Positions 26,515-34,682 of a stretch of DNA of 64,000 nucleotides are shown here, piece by piece. The stretch's first letter is position 1, and every line of letters begins with the position of its first letter. The position numbers were made by a program, and so were the translations under genes. The notes under the pieces are model-generated. The model saw nothing but the letters and a program-made list of their open reading frames with translations, made no database searches and was not told the DNA's origin. Origin of the DNA: Acidisarcina polymorpha (GTDB lineage Bacteria; Acidobacteriota; Terriglobia; Terriglobales; Acidobacteriaceae). The stretch spans positions 2,790,001 to 2,854,000 of the forward strand of contig NZ_CP030840.1 of assembly GCF_003330725.1 (NCBI RefSeq), read 5' to 3'.

Positions 26515-27773
26515 GCAGCCAGGAAACATCATGCCGCGGTGCCGTAAACGAGAATTCCGAAACGCGGGGTTCCGAATCGGCTTGCGGGCAAGCGCCTCCC
26601 CGGCAGATCCGTAACATACAGGGCCTCGTAGGGGCCTTGACGGCGGCTGATCCGGCGACTCGATTCGACGCCTTGAGGGCCATTCAAGCGCAACCTCAAG
26701 CGGCTCTAGCCTTCGGGACCTACAAAGGCCGGGATGTTATCGACATACTCCTGGCCCAGGCTGGCTTTGCTGAGGGCACCATGGAATGGATGAGCTGGGT
26801 TGGCGCCCTGGCTTCCTTTCGCGAGCCCCGCGTTACCGATTTCTTCGTCGATACGATCGCCACCGCGGAGTCGGCGCAGTTGATTTTCTCTGCCTCTCGA
26901 TATCTAGCGGAAGACGATCCGGCAGTGTTGCGGAGCAGGCTGCTTCCGTTACTTCTTCAAAACGACAATCCGGTCAGAGCGCGAGCGGTCGCTCCGTTGA
27001 TCGGAAGATCTTCGTCATCGCCCGCAGCAGCGAGGCTGCGCGTCGCCATTCTTACCGAGGCGGAGAACTGTCCCGCTCCGACACTTGACCAAAGCAATGC
27101 TGACTTATGGTTGGCAGAGCTGGCGGGTCCATTTTGGAGAGAGGCGCAAGTTACTCTCAGAGTCCAGGGCCAGTCAGCTTGGATAACGCTCGCGCAAGGC
27201 TGGAACGGGCTCACGGAAAACAACCAGCTCTGGTTGCTGCGCTGGGGAGTCGAAGACTTTCCCGGTATGGTCGCCGGGGTGATTCCGGAAGCCCTGCGAA
27301 GCAACTCAGACACTGTACGGATTGAGGCACTCAGGGTCCTGGCGGCCCTCCAGGAAACCGGTGTTCCTGATTCAATCTCGGCTTCTGCCCTTAGCCTGCT
27401 GGATGACCCGGATCCCGAAGTCAGAGAAGCGGTGGTCTTGGCTGCTCCCCCCGGTTTGGATTGGCGGGCACTCTTGGATCGCGAGACAATCCCATCTGTT
27501 CGTCGTGCCTGTGTTTCGCAGCTGGTCCGCAGCGAAGCAACAAAGGCCATACCAGACTTAGTTGGTCTGTTGCGTTCAGACGACTGGCAGATGCGCACAG
27601 TGGCCGCGCAGGCTTTAGTCAAGCTGGGATCGCCCGGTGCAGAGGCAGTAAAGCTGCTCGTGCACGATGAGAACCCAACGGTCAGAGTTGCGGCTGTTCG
27701 CGTCTTGCTTGATTTGAAGCAGGACGCATGGCTGGAAGACGAATTCCTGACGTTCAGCCGTCCTTCCGGATGA
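26511..27773 (+). CDS. HEAT-repeat protein
   Basis: Start at 26511 overlaps the previous stop (ATGA), giving 420 residues; the open frame further upstream is antisense-like and rejected. From about residue 40 to the end the protein is built of short helical pairs. The clearest HEAT/PBS-lyase repeats are near the C-terminus (LLDDPDPEVREAVVLAAP, LLRSDDWQMRTVAAQALVKLG, LLVHDENPTVRVAAVRVLLDL). There is no signal peptide. Such alpha-solenoids act as protein-binding scaffolds or lyase chaperones. Tight coupling to the 644-residue unknown suggests they bind each other. Confidence 0.8.
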   Translation: MSSQETSCRGAVNENSETRGSESACGQAPPRQIRNIQGLVGALTAADPATRFDALRAIQAQPQAALAFGTYKGRDVIDILLAQAGFAEGTMEWMSWVGALASFREPRVTDFFVDTIATAESAQLIFSASRYLAEDDPAVLRSRLLPLLLQNDNPVRARAVAPLIGRSSSSPAAARLRVAILTEAENCPAPTLDQSNADLWLAELAGPFWREAQVTLRVQGQSAWITLAQGWNGLTENNQLWLLRWGVEDFPGMVAGVIPEALRSNSDTVRIEALRVLAALQETGVPDSISASALSLLDDPDPEVREAVVLAAPPGLDWRALLDRETIPSVRRACVSQLVRSEATKAIPDLVGLLRSDDWQMRTVAAQALVKLGSPGAEAVKLLVHDENPTVRVAAVRVLLDLKQDAWLEDEFLTFSRPSG

Positions 27774-27947
27774 AAACGAACGATCACTTCGATTTCTCAT
27801 CGAAGAATCGTTTCTTTTGCACTGGGGCACATCGCCGACCAAATTAGTGGCGCGGCTGGCGGAGTGCGCTCCTACGATGATGAAGTTGGGATGTGGCGGC
27901 TCGAGTATCCCGGAGCTATTATCAACAGGCTTTAACAAGGAGATTCA

Positions 27948-29276
27948 ATGTCAATCGCAAACAGGCTGCGCTTATGCAAATGGTGCCTTGCCCTCGCTGT
28001 CATGCTTACCGGCTACAGCAATCTCGCCTTTCCTCAGAAGAGCAGTGATGGCGGAGGGTTCAACTTCCCCCTTGTAAGTTGCGGTTGGCCGTACCTAACC
28101 ACTTCGACCGATCTCAACGTTTTCTATCCTGATTCGAATGCTAAATACTGGACAACACCTTATCTCTCGCTTCCCGGAAGCAAGTTAGTCATCAAGGGAA
28201 AATTCCTGGAGGCAAGATTCCTGTCCATCAATACGTATGATCGGCTGGGTAACTCGGTTGAAGGCATTGCCGACAAAGACTTCCCCGTGCTTACCGGTTC
28301 GAACCCGTACACTCCAGGTGGAGCAACTTCGCCGGAGGATTTCTTCGCGATCACAATCATTCCTAAGCCAACGGAGGACAATCCCCCGCCCCCGCCGCCA
28401 GGAACCATTTACGGTCCACCCATCAGCCCCTACTTTGCCGCTCAGGGTTACGTTATTCTTCGTTCGTATGTCGACGGCGAGACCGGTGGCACACAACAGG
28501 CGCAACTTCCGGATATCGATGTGAGTCTGAATGGAAAGAGCGTAGCTGTGGCTCCATGCGAGAAGTTGGCGCCTAGCCTTCGGCTATTGACCTTGACAAT
28601 CCTGGAAAGGTTGGCTGAGCAGTCGGCGAAGGGGGGCGCGATCGTTCCACCGAACGCGACTAGCACGCCGGAAGCAACTTTCTTCCCTCCGTATAACGCG
28701 ACCGAGGGAACCTTTCCCAACGACTTCAATAAGTACGTAGCGGCAGTCGTTAGCTACAAGCCGGATAGGATCGTAGTGGTTCGCGGGAAATCGCCGACGG
28801 TGCCAAAGACGTCGCCCAGCGGATTTCCAGTGACCGGACAAGGCGAGCAAATGCGCTACTGGTCGATGTGCAACAACAATCATGTTTTTCCCTATCCGGT
28901 GGTGGAATGCGTAAAAGACAACGACGTCAAGATCGATGCTAAGGGGTTCTATACTTTCGTCGTTGCCGCCGCGAAAGACATGCCGGCGAATGCCAACACC
29001 GACCCGACCGTCACGCCACTGCCGTGGGGACTCAAGCTGGTCCAGAATGCACTCATTTTGCGGAACATGCTGCCGACGGACGGTTTCAACACGACGACCC
29101 AAAGCGCGAACGCAAATTGCCAGAACCTGCCTTCACTTGAGAGCGCCGCCAAGTGTGCCCATGGACAGATGCGCGAGTATTATCCGAGAGCATATTACTG
29201 CGACAAGCACGTCTTCGAAGCAGGCGGATGGAAAGCATGCGTCGCAGCTTCGGAGGGCAAGACTGCGGACGATTAA
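27948..29276 (+). CDS. Secreted hypothetical protein
   Basis: ATG at 27948 follows AAGGAG. The 442-residue product has a Sec signal (RLCKWCLALAVMLTGYSNLAFPQ) and a mature domain with several Cys and Trp residues and a characteristic stretch KGKFLEARFLSINTYDRLGN ... FPVLTGSNPYTPGG. That stretch reminds me of uncharacterised actinobacterial and acidobacterial exported proteins in which a YMS.x.YD motif recurs; I cannot name it. RYWSMCNNNHVFPYPVVECV may form disulfides, consistent with a periplasmic location. A Pro-rich loop (DNPPPPPPGTIYGPP) lies at about 145-158. It is separated from the HEAT gene by 174 bp and may be its own unit. Confidence 0.7.
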   Translation: MSIANRLRLCKWCLALAVMLTGYSNLAFPQKSSDGGGFNFPLVSCGWPYLTTSTDLNVFYPDSNAKYWTTPYLSLPGSKLVIKGKFLEARFLSINTYDRLGNSVEGIADKDFPVLTGSNPYTPGGATSPEDFFAITIIPKPTEDNPPPPPPGTIYGPPISPYFAAQGYVILRSYVDGETGGTQQAQLPDIDVSLNGKSVAVAPCEKLAPSLRLLTLTILERLAEQSAKGGAIVPPNATSTPEATFFPPYNATEGTFPNDFNKYVAAVVSYKPDRIVVVRGKSPTVPKTSPSGFPVTGQGEQMRYWSMCNNNHVFPYPVVECVKDNDVKIDAKGFYTFVVAAAKDMPANANTDPTVTPLPWGLKLVQNALILRNMLPTDGFNTTTQSANANCQNLPSLESAAKCAHGQMREYYPRAYYCDKHVFEAGGWKACVAASEGKTADD

Positions 29277-29754
29277 CCAGGGCCTTTATGCCCAGCGCAC
29301 AAAGCAAATCCCTCTTTCCTTGCTGAGCTTTCCGGCGGCGCCTGTCGATCTCTAGCTGATTGTTCATACCTGGCTTCTGAAGAGGGCAGCTGGTTTGCCC
29401 TCTTGAATCCGTTGGGCGCGGCATGGATGGCCGATTCGAAACCTGACCAGTAGCTGATCCTGCGTGGGGAGGCAGCGCCTTCTTTGACCCCGGAACTCAG
29501 CCGCGTTGGGCGCTATGAATGCCATTGGCTTCGACTCCTCGGCTAGTTCTCTGATCACTCCGTTGCCGGTTACGCAATCGCAGCTCGTCTTCTCAACGGC
29601 CGTCGCGCCGCACCCCGGATCATTCACATTGTTCCCGTCCAATCGTAGACTGGTGAAAGGATCCAGGTCACCAGCGATGGCTTCCACATCGAAGGCCAGG
29701 AGCGGCCCACAGACAGCCGCGCGCAGTTGAGGATCTCGTGATTGGAGAAGGTAA
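29277..29754. other. Spacer before the GH5 gene, nothing recognised
   Basis: About 480 bp with short frames on both strands and no family resemblance. The last 20 bases hold the GGAG-like ribosome site (GGAGAAGGTAA) of the GH5 gene. Confidence 0.35.
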
Positions 29755-31380
29755 ATGAAGAATGATTCGATCGGACGGCAACCGCGACGTGAGTTTTTAA
29801 AGCTGGCGGCTCTTACCGGAGCGGCAGTGTTCTCTACCCACGGATCCGCCGCTGAAACGATCTCACCCAGCGATTCGCAGGTATCTCCGATCGACCACAA
29901 AGAGCAGAAAATGAGTTTCCTTCGCGTCAAGGGTCGTGACATCGTTGACAGCGAAGGAAAGAAGATTCGGCTTAGAGGAACCTGCCCTGGCGGATGGATG
30001 AACATGGAGGACTTCATCAATGGTCATCCAGGTGCGGAGCATACTCTGCGAGCACAGATGGCGGAAATGCTCGGCGCATCGAAAGCTCATTTCTTTTTCG
30101 ATCGGATGCTCGATTATTTTTTCAATGAAGATGATGTCATCTTTCTTCGTAAGGCTGGAGTCAACGTAGTCAGATTTCCTCTGAATTACCGGCACTTCGA
30201 GGATGACATGGCTCCCTTCAAGTACAAGGAGTCAGGGTTTGCACGCCTTGATAAGGTTCTAGATCTCTGTGAGAAGCACGACCTTTATGTCATTCTCGAT
30301 CTTCATTCGGCGCAAGGATGGCAGAACGTACACTGGCATTCTGATAATGCCTCGCGCATTAGTCTGCTTTGGAGGGATGCGTCGTATCAGGATCGCTACG
30401 TCGGTCTTTGGAAGGAGTTTGCCCGGCGTTACGCGAACAGGTCAGTGATTGCCGGATACGACGTGCTGAACGAACCTTGCACAAACAACGAGATGGGCGA
30501 TTACCCCTGGAATGTGCCCCCGAATTACAAGCCCAACTGGAACGTGATGAATGTGGTCTATCGGCGCCTTGTTACAGAACTCCGCAAGATAGATTCCAGG
30601 CACATCATCTTTCTCGAAGGTGATAGCTATGCATCGATGTTCTCTGGACTCGAAAAGCCCTTCGACGACAATGTCGCCTACAGTTCGCATAACTACACCG
30701 TCCCAGGATTCGGCCCTGGCCAATATCCTGGCTTAATACATCCCCGGACTGCGCTGGGTAGCGGCTCTGAGCACTGGGATTTTCAAAAGCAGGAGCAGTT
30801 CTTCCTCAATGCGGAAGGCACAAAATTTACGCAACAGAATAACGTTCCACTGTGGGTGGGCGAATTCGGATCGGTCTTCAATGGGCCAGCTGACGAGGCT
30901 GGCGATAGACTCCGTTCATTGGACGACCAGCTGAGCATCTTTGAGCGCAACGGCGCACATTGGACGACGTGGAACTATAAGGACATTGGCGTGATGGGTA
31001 TGCTGGCGCTCAATCCCGAGTCGCCTTACATGGAACGGATCAATGATCTTCTCCGTAAGAAGAGGGCTCTCGGCACCGACGATTGGATGAGATGGCTGCC
31101 AGCAACGCCGGTCAAGGATTCCACAGCCCAGCTCGCCGAGCAGATTCGGCAGGTGGTGGATGATCCGCAAATCAACCCTCTCCTGAACGCGAAGAGCATG
31201 AGCCAGACACTGCTATGCTTTTATACCGGAACGCTGATGCAGCCAATGTATGCCAGCTTATTCAAGGGGTTGTCGGAGACAGAGTTGGACAACATCCTTT
31301 CGTCTTTTTCAGCGAAGCAGTGCGTTCTTAACGAAGGTCTGGTGGGCGTGCTCAGCAAATACATGGCCAAGCCCGCTTAG
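29755..31380 (+). CDS. Tat-exported GH5 family glycoside hydrolase
   Basis: The 541-residue protein starts with a twin-arginine signal (PRREFLKLAALTGAAVFSTHGSAA). The TIM-barrel domain (about 55-430) has the GH5 signatures: entry motif KIRLRGTCPGGWMNMEDF, first-strand VNVVRFPLNYRHF, general acid Glu240 in GYDVLNEP and nucleophile Glu370 in WVGEFGS. The family hydrolyses beta-glucans, mannans or related glycans with retention; an exo-beta-1,3-glucanase/cellulase-like N-terminus is seen but substrate is not certain. The C-terminal ~100 residues are helical and not part of the usual catalytic domain. It is followed after 200 bp by a GH95-like gene on the same strand. Confidence 0.88.
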   Translation: MKNDSIGRQPRREFLKLAALTGAAVFSTHGSAAETISPSDSQVSPIDHKEQKMSFLRVKGRDIVDSEGKKIRLRGTCPGGWMNMEDFINGHPGAEHTLRAQMAEMLGASKAHFFFDRMLDYFFNEDDVIFLRKAGVNVVRFPLNYRHFEDDMAPFKYKESGFARLDKVLDLCEKHDLYVILDLHSAQGWQNVHWHSDNASRISLLWRDASYQDRYVGLWKEFARRYANRSVIAGYDVLNEPCTNNEMGDYPWNVPPNYKPNWNVMNVVYRRLVTELRKIDSRHIIFLEGDSYASMFSGLEKPFDDNVAYSSHNYTVPGFGPGQYPGLIHPRTALGSGSEHWDFQKQEQFFLNAEGTKFTQQNNVPLWVGEFGSVFNGPADEAGDRLRSLDDQLSIFERNGAHWTTWNYKDIGVMGMLALNPESPYMERINDLLRKKRALGTDDWMRWLPATPVKDSTAQLAEQIRQVVDDPQINPLLNAKSMSQTLLCFYTGTLMQPMYASLFKGLSETELDNILSSFSAKQCVLNEGLVGVLSKYMAKPA

Positions 31381-31578
31381 ATAGTAAGTGTATCTCGAAG
31401 GTTCTAAGTTCTTAAAACCGCGTGTCGGCAAGTGGTTCCGTTAGGCGGATCTCATCGGGTAGTGCGAGTGGGTATTCGCCCAACCTCTCGCGTTCCAATG
31501 CTCTCCGATTAACTGAGACACTACCGAGGTTCCTGTCCGTAGTCCCTTTCAGCGTAGCCCGTGATAGTCTCTTTTCGT

Positions 31579-34044
31579 ATGACTCCCGGCTTGGATTTCT
31601 TCCGGTGGCACCTTCTTCCAAGCGCTTCCCACTGGCATCCGAAGGGGAGCCGTTTCCGTTTCAAGTCTACATTACCCTTAACATTAACTACTCTGATCAT
31701 TCTCCTGCAGTCATTTTGCAGGCCCGGCCTTGCGGCGACTGACCTTTATCCCATTGATCGAAGAGGCGTAGTCGAGCGGTCCGACATTATCCTGGCCAGG
31801 CCCAACCTGTCGCCCGCCGAGGCGATGCCATTAGGCAATGGTCGGCTGGGAGCTGCGATCTGGGCGGAAGAAGGATTCACCGCGCAGCTCAATCGCGCCG
31901 ATACCTTGCCTCAGCGCCTGTCTCCCGGACAAATCGTTCTTCCCGGCCTTGCGAAGCTTACCAGAGCTGCCGATTACAAGGGGCGGCTCAATCTTTACAC
32001 CGCGGAGTTCGAGCAGAGCGGCGCGGGAATGACTGTGCTCACCTACGTTGACCAGGCCCTCGACGTGCTCGTGGTCGAGGTGAAAGGAGCCGATCCGAAA
32101 GAGCAGCAGACGGCGACACTGCGGCTCTGGTCCCCGCGTAAACCGCAGGTGGTTGCTCAGGGCGCCATTGGAGCTCTAGTGGAAACCTGGCTTGATGACG
32201 CCGAGGCCGGAGCGAGCCATGAACGCTTCGGATCGCTGGCGTCGGTCACCGCAGATGCGAACAATGTTCGCGCCACCTCAAGCGATCCGCGATCGGTGAC
32301 CCTCAGCTTCATGCCCCGCCCCGACGGCTCCTTCCGTTTACTGATCGGCGCTCCATCATGGCGCGGAGGCGATGCGGACGTTGCTGCCTCCAAACTGCTC
32401 GCGCAAGCGAAGTCGATTCATTTCGAGGAGCATCGCCTCTGGTGGAAGGACTTTTGGAATCACGTAGGTTTGATCAAATTATCCTCGCCCGATCATCGCG
32501 CGGAATACTTCGAGAATTTGCGCACCATCGATCTATTTGCCGCGGCCGCTGAGAGTCGCGACCGCTTTCCCGGCTCTCAGGCCGGCATTGGCGATCTCTT
32601 CTCTTCCTTTCGCGACCAGCACAGGTGGGCGCCGTCGGCATACTGGCAATGGAATTTGAGAATGCAGGTCAGCGCGAACCTGGGGGCTGGCGTCGCGGGC
32701 CTCAACGATCCATATTTCCGCCTGTACCAGGAAAACCTCGACAATATCCTGAACTGGACTCGCCAGCACATGAGGAACCGTCCCGGGGCCTGCGTTCCCG
32801 AGACGATGCGTTTTAACGGACGTGGCTATGAGAACGAGAGCTGGATATCTCTTGCACCGCTGAATTGTGCAGAGAATTCCCCCCCTTATTACAACGCGCG
32901 CACAATTTCTACCGGCGCCGAGGTGGGACTATGGGTCTGGGAACAGTATGAGTACACCGACGACCTGGACTTTCTGAAGAAGAACTATCCTCTCATGCGC
33001 GAGGCTGTCCGCTTCCTGCTGGCATACGCGACCGCAGGACAAGACGGCAGGCTGCACACGTTTCCGGCAAACGCTCACGAGATGCAATGGGATGTCCACG
33101 ATCCAACGACCGACGTAGCGGCGATGCAGGCCCTCTTCCCTCGCGCCGTACAGGCAGCAACACTGCTGAAGACAGATTCGTCTCTCGTTGTCGAATTAAA
33201 GAATGCGATTGCGAAGCTGCCGTTGCTGCCGCTCGCGACAGCTTCGGCTTCTACCGTTCTGCTCGCGCACGGCGGCGATGCCGCGGACGCGATAATCGCG
33301 ACCAGCTATGATCCTGGCGCTGAAACTCATAACGTGGAAAACGTTGGTTTGGAGGCGGTTTGGCCCTACTCAGTCATTGGCGCCGACCAGGACCTGCGCA
33401 AGATAGCAGTGCGCACCTTCCTCAATCGTCCGCATAAGGGCGACGCCGACTGGAGTCTCGATCCCATACAGGCTGCCCGGCTTGGTCTCGCCGACGAAGT
33501 CGTCGCAAGCCTTTCTACGATCACGGAACGGTACCAGATATATCCCTCTGGTTTCGCAACCCTGTTTCCTCCCACCGCTACGAACCCTCCTCCGAGCGAG
33601 TTTTATGTCGAGCAAATTGGCGTCCTCGCCGATGCGCTGCAGAAGGCGCTCGCCGACGAGTACGACGGTGTTGTCCGAATTGCGCCTGCGTGGCCAAAGG
33701 AGTGGGATGCTGATGCAACCGTGTATCTGCGCCACGGCAACCGGGTGGAAGTGCGGGTACGACATGGAGAACTCGTCTGCGCCGGTTTTGAAATCGCTTC
33801 TTCTGGCTGGTTGCACATTCGCAATCCGTGGCCGGGCCAGAAGGTCGAGATCGCCGATGCAAACAGCCCTTCAGCGATCTTGGCTGAGGGTTCGGACGAT
33901 TTCGTGTCCTTTAGTGGACGTTCCGGAAAGAATTACTTGTTGTACAGGACCGATCACCCGTCTTCACTGCGGGAACCGCTCTCCGGCACGCCCGCAGTCG
34001 CGCCGAAGTCTTTCGCAACCAGAACAATTGGATTGCTCAAGTGA
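31579..34044 (+). CDS. GH95-like (alpha/alpha)6-barrel glycoside hydrolase, secreted
   Basis: ATG at 31579 gives 821 residues; a GTG at 31561 is an alternative. A hydrophobic signal (about 30-55, LPLTLTTLIILLQSF ... GLAAT) precedes an N-terminal beta-sandwich beginning ARPNLSPAEAMPLGNGRLGAAIWAEEG, which is the entry motif of GH95 and DUF5703-type enzymes. A helical toroid follows (about 290-700: YWQWNLRMQVSANLGAGVAGL, TGAEVGLWVWEQYEYTDDLDFL, PLMREAVRFLLAY), then a small beta domain. GH95 enzymes are inverting alpha-fucosidases or galactosidases; here the activity is unproved. The long N-terminal extension before the signal may mean that the true start is further in. Confidence 0.8.
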   Translation: MTPGLDFFRWHLLPSASHWHPKGSRFRFKSTLPLTLTTLIILLQSFCRPGLAATDLYPIDRRGVVERSDIILARPNLSPAEAMPLGNGRLGAAIWAEEGFTAQLNRADTLPQRLSPGQIVLPGLAKLTRAADYKGRLNLYTAEFEQSGAGMTVLTYVDQALDVLVVEVKGADPKEQQTATLRLWSPRKPQVVAQGAIGALVETWLDDAEAGASHERFGSLASVTADANNVRATSSDPRSVTLSFMPRPDGSFRLLIGAPSWRGGDADVAASKLLAQAKSIHFEEHRLWWKDFWNHVGLIKLSSPDHRAEYFENLRTIDLFAAAAESRDRFPGSQAGIGDLFSSFRDQHRWAPSAYWQWNLRMQVSANLGAGVAGLNDPYFRLYQENLDNILNWTRQHMRNRPGACVPETMRFNGRGYENESWISLAPLNCAENSPPYYNARTISTGAEVGLWVWEQYEYTDDLDFLKKNYPLMREAVRFLLAYATAGQDGRLHTFPANAHEMQWDVHDPTTDVAAMQALFPRAVQAATLLKTDSSLVVELKNAIAKLPLLPLATASASTVLLAHGGDAADAIIATSYDPGAETHNVENVGLEAVWPYSVIGADQDLRKIAVRTFLNRPHKGDADWSLDPIQAARLGLADEVVASLSTITERYQIYPSGFATLFPPTATNPPPSEFYVEQIGVLADALQKALADEYDGVVRIAPAWPKEWDADATVYLRHGNRVEVRVRHGELVCAGFEIASSGWLHIRNPWPGQKVEIADANSPSAILAEGSDDFVSFSGRSGKNYLLYRTDHPSSLREPLSGTPAVAPKSFATRTIGLLK

Positions 34045-34145
34045 AAAGAGAAATCAGAAACTGTAAAGCTTTGGTCACCGGCGCCGTTCGGGGTTTGGCG
34101 ACAATGCAATCACATCGTAGTTAGCCAACAGCGCGAACGTCGCCA

Positions 34146-34305
34146 TCAATTCGCGCGCAGCGAAAAGCTGGGCATGGGGCGCGGTGCGGAGATCAGCAGT
34201 TTGCCTTGCGGCGCAGTGACGGTGACCTCCTCGCCAGGAGATAACTTCAGTGGAAGGGTAATTCCCTCGTAGGCGCATCACGCCCGCGGCATCAAACCAC
34301 AAAAT
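34146..34305 (-). pseudogene. C-terminal fragment of an unidentified gene
   Basis: On the minus strand, WFDAAGVMRLRG joins, after a one-base shift, to GITLPLKLSPGEEVTVTAPQ and GKLLISAPRPMPSFSLRAN, then a stop at 34148-34146. The text reads like a beta-rich protein C-terminus rather than chance sequence. The 5' part is missing, so this is a remnant lying tail to tail with the GH95-like gene. Confidence 0.4.
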
Positions 34306-34553
34306 AGTAAGCGATTACTCTAACGGAACTGGAAAGCTCACCTTAGAGCCGCAAAACCGCCGAAACAGCGGCCTCAGGGTCAATTTCTGGCAAAGAGAAG
34401 TAGTCATCTGCTCGAACTTTGGCGCCTACTGTAACGAACAGGAAGCTACTCGCAAGTCCAAAACGTCATTCAGAATCTACCTCATTCCAAGTCAGTGAGG
34501 GCTCAGAGGCGGACTGTCAATAATAACCGGAAAGACGAGTAGTTGACGTAACA

Positions 34554-34580
34554 GTAAAGGATAAAGTCATTGACCTTTAC
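34554..34580. repeat. Inverted repeat upstream of GH36 gene
   Basis: GTAAAGG (34554-34560) and CCTTTAC (34574-34580) form a perfect 7-bp inverted repeat with a 13-bp spacer, about 100 bp before the alpha-galactosidase start. It is a possible operator; the rest of 34306-34682 shows nothing else. Confidence 0.4.
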
Positions 34581-34682
34581 GAAGTCTGCATGGTACCTTC
34601 GGGTTCGAGCGTCGATTGTTCCGGCAGCGCGATCGCCTGCAGTTTCCAGACCCTCCTAAATCGCCCGGGAGTTTCGTGATCC

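Noticed and set aside
26957-27787. 276-codon minus-strand frame over the HEAT protein
   Set aside because: Its composition (Ser/Arg/Thr) and lack of motifs mark it as a shadow; the plus strand has HEAT repeats and a coupled start.
29364-30020. 218-codon minus-strand frame before the GH5 gene
   Set aside because: It overlaps the GH5 Tat signal and start on the other strand, and its unique part shows no family resemblance or start signal.
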